64,000 nucleotides of DNA from Streptomyces albicerus (GTDB taxonomy: Bacteria; Actinomycetota; Actinomycetes; Streptomycetales; Streptomycetaceae): the NCBI RefSeq assembly GCF_008905045.1, contig NZ_VWMY01000035.1, positions 64,566 through 128,565 on the forward strand, written 5' to 3'. The position numbers were made by a program, and so were the translations under genes. The notes beneath the pieces are model-generated. The model saw only the letters and a list, made by a program, of their open reading frames with translations, was not told where the DNA came from and searched no databases. This document shows positions 57,520 to 64,000 of this stretch, in pieces; position 1 is the stretch's first letter; each line of letters opens with the position of its first letter.

Positions 57520-58896
57520 ATGGGCGATACGGTCACTGGCATGCCTGCCGACACCGTCTCCGTCACGGGGTGGGGCCGCACCGCCCCCACCGCCGCCCGT
57601 CTGGTCCGCCCACGCACGTACGAGGAGGCCGTCGCCGCCGTCCGGGAGTGCGGGGCCCGCGGGGGCATCCCAAGGGGCCTGGGGCGGGCGTACGGGGACG
57701 CGGCGCAGAACGCGGGCGGGGCCGTGTTCGACATGACGGGCCTTGACCGCATCCACGCGATCGACGCCGACGGCGGGACCGTGCTGTGCGACGCCGGGGT
57801 GTCGCTGCACCGGCTCATGGAAGTCCTGCTGCCACTGGGCTGGTTCGTGCCGGTGACGCCCGGGACCCGCTATGTGACGGTCGGCGGGGCGATCGGCGCG
57901 GACATCCACGGCAAGAACCACCATGTGTCGGGCTCGTTCGCCCGTCATGTGCTCTCTTTCGAGCTGCTGACGGCGGACGGCGAGATCCGTACGGTGAGCT
58001 GCGGCACACCCCTCTTCGACGCCACGGCCGGCGGCATGGGCCTGACGGGCGCCATCCTCACGGCAACCGTCCGACTGCAGCCCGTCGAGACCTCGTTGAT
58101 GTCCGTCGACACCGAACGCGCCACGGACCTGGACGACTTGATGGCCCGTCTCACGGCCACCGACCACCGCTACCGCTACTCGGTCGCCTGGATCGATCTG
58201 CTGGCCCGCGGCACGTCCATGGGGCGCTCCGTGCTGACCCGGGGCGATCACGCTCCCCTGGAGGCGCTGTCCAACGGCACGCGCGCGCGTAGAGCCCCAT
58301 TGGAGTTCCGCCCCGGCCGCTTTCCCGCCGCTCCCTCCTTCGTACCCGAAGGCCTGCTCGGCCGTAGGGCGGTCGGCCTCTTCAATGAGCTCTGGTACCG
58401 GAAGGCGCCACGCGCGCGTGCCGGCGAACTGCAGAAGATCTCCACCTTCTTCCACCCGCTCGACGGTGTGCCGCACTGGAACCGCGTCTACGGGCGGGGC
58501 GGTTTCGTGCAGTACCAGTTCGTCGTCGGATACGGCCGGGAGGACGCCCTGCGCCGGATCGTGCACCGCATCTCGCAGCGCCGCTGCCCCTCCTTCCTCG
58601 CCGTCCTGAAGCGGTTCGGGGAGGGCGACCCGGGCTGGCTGTCCTTCCCGATGCCCGGCTGGACGCTCGCGCTGGACATCCCCGCGAACCTGCCGGGGCT
58701 CGGCGGCTTCCTGGACGAGCTGGACGAGGAGGTAGCCGCTGCCGACGGGCGTGTCTACCTCGCCAAGGACTCCCGGCTGCGGCCCGAACTGCTCGCGGCG
58801 ATGTATCCGCGGCTCGCCGAATTCCGGGCGCTGCGCGGGGAGTTGGACCCGGGCGGGGCGTTCACCTCGGACCTGTCCCGGCGCCTCGGCCTCTGA
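57520..58896 (+). CDS. dprE1: DprE1-like FAD-dependent decaprenylphosphoryl-ribose oxidase
   Basis: 458-aa flavoenzyme (VAO family) that would oxidise the 2'-hydroxyl of polyprenyl-phospho-ribose. FAD-binding GIPRGLGRAYGDAAQNAG, TVGGAIGADIHGKNHH and GGMGLTGAILTATVRL match DprE1 well, as do VLKRFGEGDPGWLSFP and GWTLALDIP near the end. In that last motif the Cys targeted by benzothiazinones in M. tuberculosis (NICVDF) is replaced by Ala (codon 58669-58671, residue 384). The start at 57520 is an ATG directly after a palindrome; MPADTV at 57541 is an alternative. Operon with the reductase that follows. Confidence 0.92.
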   Translation: MGDTVTGMPADTVSVTGWGRTAPTAARLVRPRTYEEAVAAVRECGARGGIPRGLGRAYGDAAQNAGGAVFDMTGLDRIHAIDADGGTVLCDAGVSLHRLMEVLLPLGWFVPVTPGTRYVTVGGAIGADIHGKNHHVSGSFARHVLSFELLTADGEIRTVSCGTPLFDATAGGMGLTGAILTATVRLQPVETSLMSVDTERATDLDDLMARLTATDHRYRYSVAWIDLLARGTSMGRSVLTRGDHAPLEALSNGTRARRAPLEFRPGRFPAAPSFVPEGLLGRRAVGLFNELWYRKAPRARAGELQKISTFFHPLDGVPHWNRVYGRGGFVQYQFVVGYGREDALRRIVHRISQRRCPSFLAVLKRFGEGDPGWLSFPMPGWTLALDIPANLPGLGGFLDELDEEVAAADGRVYLAKDSRLRPELLAAMYPRLAEFRALRGELDPGGAFTSDLSRRLGL

Positions 58897-58950
58897 CGTG
58901 AGCCACTCGCGAGTTTGGTTTTCCTACCCTCTCTATAGGAGTTCGGTTTC

Positions 58951-59706
58951 ATGAAGGACGCCTTCGGTGCTCCCCAGTCCCTGCTCGTCCTCGGCGGCAC
59001 GTCCGAGATCGCGCTCGCCACCGCGCGGCGGCTGATCGTCCGCCGTACCCGCACAGTGTGGCTCGCGGGGCGCCCCTCCCCCGCCCTGGAAACGGCCGCC
59101 TCGGGGTTGCGCGAACTCGGCGCGGACGTCCGTACCGTCGCCTTCGACGCGCTCGACCCCGACGCCCACGAGAGAGCGCTCGGCAAGGTCTTCGCCGAGG
59201 GCGACATCGACATGGTGCTGCTCGCGTTCGGCGTCCTCGGCGACCAGTCGCGCGACGAGAACGAGCCCGGCTCGGCGGTCCGTGTCGCCCAGACCAACTA
59301 CACGGGCGCGGTGTCGTCCGGGCTGGTGTGCGCCCGGGCACTCCAGGCCCAGGGACACGGCTCCCTGGTCGTACTCTCCTCGGTGGCCGGCGAGCGTGCC
59401 CGCCGCGCCAACTTCATCTACGGGTCGAGCAAGGCGGGCCTCGACGCCTTCGCCCAGGGCCTGGGCGACGCCCTCCACGGCACAGGCGTCCACGTCATGG
59501 TCGTACGCCCCGGCTTCGTCCGCTCGAAGATGACGACGGGGCTACCGGAAGCACCGCTCGCAACGACCCCGGAGGCAGTCGCCACAGCCATCGAAACGGG
59601 CCTACGCCGACGCTCCGAGACGGTGTGGGTGCCGGGGACCCTGCGGCTGGTCATGTCGGCGCTGAGGAATGTGCCGCGGGGGGTGTTCCGACGGCTGCCG
59701 ATGTAG
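58951..59706 (+). CDS. dprE2: DprE2-like SDR reductase
   Basis: 251-aa short-chain dehydrogenase that would reduce the 2'-keto intermediate to polyprenyl-phospho-arabinose. Rossmann motif LLVLGGTSEIALATARRL, AFGVLGDQ as NNAG equivalent, LSSVAGERARRANFIYGSSK with catalytic Ser, Tyr and Lys, and VRPGFVRSKMT. ATG at 58951 follows AGGAG. The 3' end continues into tandem repeats of its own last bases. Confidence 0.93.
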   Translation: MKDAFGAPQSLLVLGGTSEIALATARRLIVRRTRTVWLAGRPSPALETAASGLRELGADVRTVAFDALDPDAHERALGKVFAEGDIDMVLLAFGVLGDQSRDENEPGSAVRVAQTNYTGAVSSGLVCARALQAQGHGSLVVLSSVAGERARRANFIYGSSKAGLDAFAQGLGDALHGTGVHVMVVRPGFVRSKMTTGLPEAPLATTPEAVATAIETGLRRRSETVWVPGTLRLVMSALRNVPRGVFRRLPM

Positions 59707-59822
59707 GGATGCGGGGTGCGCTCCGGCGGCTGCCGATTGAGGGATACGGGGGCTGTTCCGGCAGCTGCCGATCCGGGCCGCAGGGCCGTTCCGGCGACTG
59801 TGGTTGCTCCGGCGGCTGCCAT
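59686..59822 (+). repeat. Tandem repeats of the dprE2 3' end
   Basis: TTCCGACGGCTGCCGAT, the last bases of the reductase gene (59686), recurs with few changes at 59721, 59756, 59789 and 59807, spaced 35, 35, 33 and 18 bp. A dispersed repeat copy follows. Confidence 0.75.
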
Positions 59823-59838
59823 CCCGGGCCGCGGCCGG

Positions 59839-59876
59839 GCGCCCCGTAAGGGGCGCGGGGAACTGCGCGCTCAGCC
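59839..59876 (+). repeat. Dispersed repeat copy D
   Basis: GCGCCCC-GTAA-GGGGCGC stem-loop running into GGGGAACTGCGCGCTCAGCC, downstream of the reductase gene and its tandem repeats, 60 bp before the convergent gene ending at 59937. The 230-bp gap 59707-59936 shows no gene. Confidence 0.8.
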
Positions 59877-59936
59877 CAAACCAACCCGCACCGAACACAC
59901 CACCCCGGACCCCCACCCCCAAGCGCTCCAGACCGG

Positions 59937-60515
59937 TCAGCGGGCCGGAAGCGGGCCCCGCTCCGCATGGGTCGCCTGCGGCGGCACGACCGCGCCCCCG
60001 AAGACGAAGTCGCGCAGCCTGCGCCACACGCCGTCGGCCCCCTGTTCGTAGAGCGCGAAGCCGGTGCACGGCCACTCGGCCGCGTACTCCGCGAGCTCCT
60101 CGAACGCCCGGTCCATCGCCTCGTCCTCGATGCCGTGCGCCACCGTCACATGCGGGTGGTACGGGAACTGCAGCTCGCGCGCCACGGGCCCGGACGCGTC
60201 CCTGACCTGCTTCTGCAGCCAGGTGCAGGCCTCGGCCCCCTCGACGACCTGCACGTACACAACGGGAGACAGCGGACGGAACGTGCCCGTCCCGGACAGC
60301 CGCATCGGGAAGGGGCGGCCGGCGGCCGCGACCTCGACGAGATGCGCTTCGATCGCGGGCAGCGCCGAGTCCTCGACCTCGGTCGGCGGCAGCAGTGTGA
60401 CGTGCGTGGGGATGCCGGAAGCCGCGGGGTCACCGAAGCCCGCGCGCCGCTCCTGGAGCAGGCTGCCGTGTGGCTCCGGGACCGCGATCGACACACCGAT
60501 CGTTACGGTCCCCAC
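59937..60515 (-). CDS. 2'-5' RNA ligase/phosphodiesterase superfamily protein
   Basis: 192-aa 2H phosphoesterase fold protein. The two HxT/S motifs are IPTHVTLLPP near residue 36 and YHPHVTVAHG near residue 120. Roles range from RNA end processing to cyclic phosphate hydrolysis; which one applies is not clear. GTG start at 60515 preceded by GGAG. It shares a promoter-distal position downstream of trpS, separated by a terminator-like stem. Confidence 0.88.
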   Translation of the reverse strand: MGTVTIGVSIAVPEPHGSLLQERRAGFGDPAASGIPTHVTLLPPTEVEDSALPAIEAHLVEVAAAGRPFPMRLSGTGTFRPLSPVVYVQVVEGAEACTWLQKQVRDASGPVARELQFPYHPHVTVAHGIEDEAMDRAFEELAEYAAEWPCTGFALYEQGADGVWRRLRDFVFGGAVVPPQATHAERGPLPAR

Positions 60516-60666
60516 GTCGTCTCCTGTCGTTGTGTCGGTATTCCGTCGTGTTGGTGCTGCGTTGTGTTGGTGTTCTTCGCGGCAGGGGTTGCTGCCGGTT
60601 CGGCTATCGACTGTACGGCCGTGCGGCCCCGTACCGGCTGTCGTGCCGGTGTTGCCCTGGTCTCGT

Positions 60667-60705
60667 ACTGACTGCCGCGCCCTGGCTGTCGTCCCGGCAG
60701 TCAGT
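60667..60705 (-). terminator. Stem-loop at the end of trpS
   Basis: ACTGACTGCCG (60667-60677) and CGGCAGTCAGT (60695-60705) make an 11-bp perfect stem with a 17-nt loop. The stem overlaps the trpS stop codon. The rest of the 60516-60700 gap has no gene and is rich in short CACCAACAC-type repeats on the minus strand. Confidence 0.7.
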
Positions 60706-61714
60706 GCTTGGCAGGCAGGAAACCCACCCTGTCGTACGTCTGGGAGAGCGTCTCCGCGGCGACGGCGCGGGCCTTCTCCGCACCCTTGGCCAGGATCGAG
60801 TCGAGCGTCTCCGGGTCGTCCAGATACTGCTGGGTGCGCTCCCGGAACGGCGTCACGAAGTCGACCATGACCTCGGCGAGCTCCGTCTTGAGCGCACCGT
60901 AGCCCTTGCCGACGTACTTCTGCTCCAGTTCCGGGATACCGGTCCCGGTGAGGGTGGAGTAGATGGTCAGCAGGTTGCTGATGCCCGGCTTGTTCTCGGC
61001 GTCGTACCTGATCACCGTGTCCGTGTCGGTGACCGCGCTCCTGACCTTCTTGGCGGTGGCCTTCGGCTCGTCGAGGAGGTTGATGAGGCCCTTCGGAGTC
61101 GACGCCGACTTGCTCATCTTGATCGTCGGGTCCTGAAGATCGAAGATCTTCGCCGTCTCCTTGAGGATGTACGGCTTCGGCACGGTGAACGTCTCCCCGA
61201 AGCGGCCGTTGAACCGCTCGGCGAGGTCACGCGTCAGCTCGATGTGCTGGCGCTGGTCCTCACCCACGGGGACCTCGTTGGCCTGGTACAGCAGGATGTC
61301 CGCGACCTGCAGGATCGGGTACGTGAAGAGGCCGACCGAGGCACGGTCGGCGCCCTGCCTGGCGGACTTGTCCTTGAACTGGGTCATGCGGGACGCCTCG
61401 CCGAAACCGGTGAGGCAGTTCATGATCCAGGCGAGCTGCGCGTGCTCGGGGACATGGCTCTGGACGAAGAGCGTGCAGCGCTCCGGGTCGAGGCCCGCGG
61501 CCAGCAGCTGGGCGGCGGCGAGCCTGGTGTTGGCGCGCAGGTCCGCGGGGTCCTGCGGCATGGTGATCGCGTGCAGGTCGACGACCATGTAGAACGCGTC
61601 GTGGGACTCCTGCAGAGCCACCCACTGGCGGACGGCGCCGAGGTAGTTGCCGAGGTGGAACGAGCCTGCGGTGGGCTGGATTCCGGAGAGCACGCGGGGA
61701 CGGTCTGAAGCCAT
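60701..61714 (-). CDS. trpS: Tryptophanyl-tRNA synthetase
   Basis: 337-aa class Ic synthetase charging tRNA-Trp. The ATG at 61714 begins MASDRPRVLSGIQPTAG; the HIGH-type motif is SFHLGNYLGA near residue 17, the KMSKS motif is intact (PTIKMSKSASTP) near residue 195, and GEDQRQHIEL lies in the ATP/Trp site. A GTG two codons upstream is possible. A longer frame upstream lacks conserved sequence. Full-length housekeeping-type enzyme. Confidence 0.97.
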   Translation of the reverse strand: MASDRPRVLSGIQPTAGSFHLGNYLGAVRQWVALQESHDAFYMVVDLHAITMPQDPADLRANTRLAAAQLLAAGLDPERCTLFVQSHVPEHAQLAWIMNCLTGFGEASRMTQFKDKSARQGADRASVGLFTYPILQVADILLYQANEVPVGEDQRQHIELTRDLAERFNGRFGETFTVPKPYILKETAKIFDLQDPTIKMSKSASTPKGLINLLDEPKATAKKVRSAVTDTDTVIRYDAENKPGISNLLTIYSTLTGTGIPELEQKYVGKGYGALKTELAEVMVDFVTPFRERTQQYLDDPETLDSILAKGAEKARAVAAETLSQTYDRVGFLPAKH

Positions 61715-61777
61715 ACTCACCATTCTCTCAGGTGTCGGGGGCCGCTCCGGAACTGGTCGGAAACAGATGTGACACAG

Positions 61778-61806
61778 GTGGGAACCGATCCGTCTCCGGC
61801 GGTGTA
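61778..61806 (+). promoter_or_regulatory. ECF-type promoter of the sigma factor gene
   Basis: GTGGGAACC (61778-61786), 12 bp, GCGGTGTA (61799-61806). The same two boxes with the same spacing occur at 63356-63384. The start codon GTG at 61815 lies only nine bases beyond, so the mRNA may be leaderless. Confidence 0.7.
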
Positions 61807-61814
61807 ACAAGAGT

Positions 61815-62435
61815 GTGAGGACGCGGGAGGGGGGCCGCATCGTCGATGAGGCCGCGGTAATCGCACGTGTACGCGCCGGAGAGCCGGAGGCGTATGCGGA
61901 GCTGGTGCGTGCCCATACGGGCCTCGCGCTCAGGGCGGCCGCGGCACTGGGGGCGGGTGCGGACGCGGAGGACGTGGTGCAGCAGGCCTTCTTCAAGGCC
62001 TACTGCTCCTTGGGGCGCTTTCGGGACGGCGCGGCATTCAAGCCATGGCTGCTCTCGATCGTCGCCAATGAGACGAGGAACACAGTGCGGACGGCGGTGC
62101 GCCAGCGGACCCTGGCCGGCCGCGAGGCCGCACTCGTGGAGGCGGAGCCGCTGATACCGGAATCGGCGGACCCCGCGGTCGCGGCGCTGGAGGTCGAGCG
62201 CAGGGCGGCGCTGCTGGCCGCTCTGGAAAGACTGAACGAGGAGCACCGCCTGGTCGTCACCTACCGCTATCTGCTGGAGATGGACGAGTCGGAGACGGCC
62301 CAGGCCCTGGGCTGGCCACGCGGGACGGTGAAATCCCGGCTCAACCGCGCGCTGCGGAAGCTGGGCAGACTGCTGCCGGACTTCGAGCCACAGGAACCTC
62401 GAGGACCTCAGGAAGGAGGTGATGAGCATGAGTGA
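61815..62435 (+). CDS. ECF RNA polymerase sigma factor
   Basis: 206-aa group 4 sigma factor, of a different subgroup from the two at 20-23 kb. Region 2: AYAELVRAHTGLALRAAAA, DAEDVVQQAFFKAYCSLGRF and FKPWLLSIVANETRNTVR; region 4: LNEEHRLVVTYRYLLEMDES and LGWPRGTVKSRLNRALRKL. GTG at 61815, probably leaderless given the promoter spacing. Its 3' end overlaps the following gene by eight bases. Likely autoregulated. Confidence 0.93.
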   Translation: MRTREGGRIVDEAAVIARVRAGEPEAYAELVRAHTGLALRAAAALGAGADAEDVVQQAFFKAYCSLGRFRDGAAFKPWLLSIVANETRNTVRTAVRQRTLAGREAALVEAEPLIPESADPAVAALEVERRAALLAALERLNEEHRLVVTYRYLLEMDESETAQALGWPRGTVKSRLNRALRKLGRLLPDFEPQEPRGPQEGGDEHE

Positions 62436-63297
62436 GTCGTACGAGGAGGGGGGCGGGGAGCCCTCCGGCGACCGGAGCCGGCGTGAGCGTGAGGGTGCCT
62501 CGCGGCTGCCCGAGGAGTTGCGGGCGCTCGGGCGGTCGCTGGACCGGCCCGGGGCGGCCGGAAGCGAGTCGATGGTCGAGCGGGTGCTGGAGCAGATACT
62601 CGCCGAGCGGGTGCCGGTCCCCGTGGCCGAGCCGCTGGGACCTGGCGAGCGGCTGAGGGCGGTGCGCCGCTGGGCGCGGCTGCGCCGGCGCGCGCTGACC
62701 GCGGGGCTGTGCGGGCTGCTGACGGTCCTCGTGCTCACGCCTCCGGTGCGTGCCGCGGTCATCGACTGGTTCGACTTCGGCGGGGTCGAGGTGCGGTACG
62801 ACCCGTCGGCGACGCCCTCGCCAGGGGCCGAGGTGCCCGGGTGCGGCGGCCCTTCTCTCACACTCGCCGAGGCCGAGCGGCGGGCCGGGTTCGCGCCGTT
62901 CACGCCCCCTGCCCTGGGGACACCGGAGGCGGTGACGGTGACCCGTGAGCCGCAGGGGCGGTTCCTGATCAGCCTGTGCTGGCGCGAGCAGGGGCACACC
63001 GTCCGGCTGGACGAGTATCCGGCGGCGTTGAGTCCCGGCTTCACCAAGCTCGTGCAGGAGCCGTGGAAGGACGTGCCGCTGAGCGGGGACGCGGACGCCG
63101 TCGAGCGCAGGGCGCTGTGGTTCCCCAAGCCTCATCTCCTGCAGCTCTGGCTGGTGGACGGGGACGGCGACTTCACCCGCTCCGAGCGGACCGCGGGGCC
63201 CACGCTGCTGTGGATGCACGAGGGTGACATGACGCTCCGGCTGGAAGGTGTGGCGTCCCAGGACCGTGCGGTGGAGATCGCGAAGTCGCTGAACTAG
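62428..63297 (+). CDS. Membrane-anchored putative anti-sigma factor
   Basis: 289-aa protein cotranslated with the sigma gene. A very strong GGAGG ribosome site lies inside the sigma gene end, so the ATG at 62428 is chosen. The cytosolic N terminus is charged (DRSRREREGASRLPEELRAL), a membrane helix follows (ALTAGLCGLLTVLVLTPPVR), and the exterior has a folded C-terminal domain (LTLAEAERRAGFAPFTP, LISLCWREQGHTVRLDEYP, LHKPHLLQLWLVDGDGDF-like KPHLLQLWLVDGDGDF) resembling DUF4367-type sensor domains. No zinc anti-sigma motif. Confidence 0.82.
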   Translation: MSESYEEGGGEPSGDRSRREREGASRLPEELRALGRSLDRPGAAGSESMVERVLEQILAERVPVPVAEPLGPGERLRAVRRWARLRRRALTAGLCGLLTVLVLTPPVRAAVIDWFDFGGVEVRYDPSATPSPGAEVPGCGGPSLTLAEAERRAGFAPFTPPALGTPEAVTVTREPQGRFLISLCWREQGHTVRLDEYPAALSPGFTKLVQEPWKDVPLSGDADAVERRALWFPKPHLLQLWLVDGDGDFTRSERTAGPTLLWMHEGDMTLRLEGVASQDRAVEIAKSLN

Positions 63298-63355
63298 CGG
63301 CAGCTTTGGTCGATGCCGAAGCGATGCCGGGATGGATTTTTTTGGTCGCCGCAGA

Positions 63356-63384
63356 GTGGGAACCCCGGTGGGTCGAGCGGTGTA
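63356..63384 (+). promoter_or_regulatory. ECF-type promoter before the 63442 gene
   Basis: GTGGGAACC (63356-63364), 12 bp, GCGGTGTA (63377-63384), the same as the promoter of the sigma gene at 61815. It lies 58 bp before the ATG, so this gene likely belongs to that sigma factor's regulon. Confidence 0.7.
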
Positions 63385-63441
63385 CCAGAAGTGACACACG
63401 GGTGCGGGCGGGCCGCACCGGGACCGGTTGGGGGGTGTCGG

Positions 63442-64000
63442 ATGCGCAGGGTTCGTGCACTGGCGACGGGGATGTGGGGATGGACGGGGATCGGAATCAC
63501 GGGATGGCTGATGGCGCTCGGCCTGGTGGTGCTGAGCGCGCCCACCGCGACGGCCGGCGGCCCGACGAGTGTGCTGGTGGTCTCGCCGGAGAGCGCGCAG
63601 AGCGCGGCGCTCTACAACTCCAACAAGGAGTACGGGGAGTTGGAGCGCCTCCTCGGCAAGCCGGGCACCGGCACCCGTGAGGAACCGCCGGGTCTTGGTA
63701 TAGGCAGCGGCCGACAGATCAATGTCACCTGGATGGCCCATGACGTGTGGCCCTGGCGGGTCGACCGCGTCTACCCGGACACACCTGACACCAAGGAGGT
63801 CTGGATACACACGGCGACCAACGTTCCGGAGACCATGAACGGCTACTGGCACAAGGCCGAGCAACCGGACGCCGTGCGGGCGCTGTTGAAGCAACTCGGC
63901 GTGTTGGGCGAGCTGACCGGTGACGGCGCCGGGGCCATCTATCCGGCGCCCTGGGAGGCGACGGAGGGCGCCTCCGCGGCACCTGCGCCGGTGCCTGCGG
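63442..64000 (+). CDS. Secreted/membrane protein, 3' part outside the window
   Basis: Begins ATG at 63442 with GGGGGTG upstream and runs off the right edge; 186 codons are visible. A hydrophobic leader (GWLMALGLVVLSAPTATA) makes it exported. The mature part (TSVLVVSPESAQSAALYNSN, WMAHDVWPWRVDRVYPDTP, VWIHTATNVPETMNGYW) resembles no family I can name. The upstream promoter matches that of the neighbouring ECF sigma gene. Confidence 0.75.
   Translation, partial: MRRVRALATGMWGWTGIGITGWLMALGLVVLSAPTATAGGPTSVLVVSPESAQSAALYNSNKEYGELERLLGKPGTGTREEPPGLGIGSGRQINVTWMAHDVWPWRVDRVYPDTPDTKEVWIHTATNVPETMNGYWHKAEQPDAVRALLKQLGVLGELTGDGAGAIYPAPWEATEGASAAPAPVPA

Overview
The window is a high-GC actinobacterial chromosome segment, almost certainly from Streptomyces. 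Signs of this are G/C-rich third positions, frequent GTG starts, start/stop overlaps between genes, a SCO4848-family membrane protein, and gene order that from memory resembles the S. coelicolor SCO4839-SCO4885 stretch (recalled, not checked). I see no rRNA, tRNA, CRISPR array, insertion sequence or prophage. It is core chromosome with an envelope and signalling flavour.

Layout. (1) 1-2.6 kb: a BMP-family nucleoside-type lipoprotein and an M20 amidohydrolase, then a 0.9 kb gene-free stretch of tandem repeats and hairpins. (2) 3.5-12.3 kb: a nonulosonic-acid (sialic acid/Kdn-type) glycopolymer locus: a NeuB-like synthase, a CMP-sugar synthetase fused to a HAD phosphatase, four glycosyltransferase-like proteins and an acyltransferase in two divergent blocks. 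Between the NeuA fusion and a glycosyltransferase lies a 163-nt near-perfect hairpin whose non-Watson-Crick positions are nearly all G.U wobbles in the + strand transcript. (3) 12.4-18.9 kb: a TetR/FAD-monooxygenase pair with two palindromic operators, a LysE exporter, an Uma2 nuclease, an acyl-CoA mutase and an L,D-transpeptidase. (4) 19-27 kb: two paralogous ECF sigma/membrane-partner pairs, then a large PGRP amidase with FG-GAP repeats flanked by two paralogous small proteins. (5) 27-32 kb: hypothetical proteins, a DUF4328 protein, a GH20 hexosaminidase and a UraD-like protein without the usual catalytic motif. (6) 32.4-35.8 kb: succinate dehydrogenase sdhCDAB. (7) 36-46 kb: membrane proteins, a LiaF-like protein, an M48 protease, a Cip1-like secreted protein, a DUF4132 two-gene unit, a VOC protein and a TetR-controlled operon with two operators. 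(8) 46-54.5 kb: MMPL transporter, two-component system, RsbW-like ATPase, metallophosphoesterase and D-Ala-D-Ala carboxypeptidase. (9) 54.5-59.7 kb: PAP2, UbiA, GtrA and BrkB genes divergent from DprE1/DprE2 homologues, i.e. the prenyl-phosphate-pentose (DPA) pathway known from mycobacteria. (10) 60-64 kb: 2'-5' RNA ligase-like protein, trpS, and an ECF sigma factor with a membrane partner, whose promoter is duplicated in front of a secreted-protein gene that runs off the window.

The genes mostly serve the cell envelope: wall glycopolymer synthesis, prenyl-phosphate sugars, peptidoglycan cross-linking and hydrolysis, and envelope-type sigma factors. A dispersed repeat (core GGGGCGCGGGGAACTGCGCG) occurs four times, always downstream of genes and often next to short tandem duplications of gene ends.
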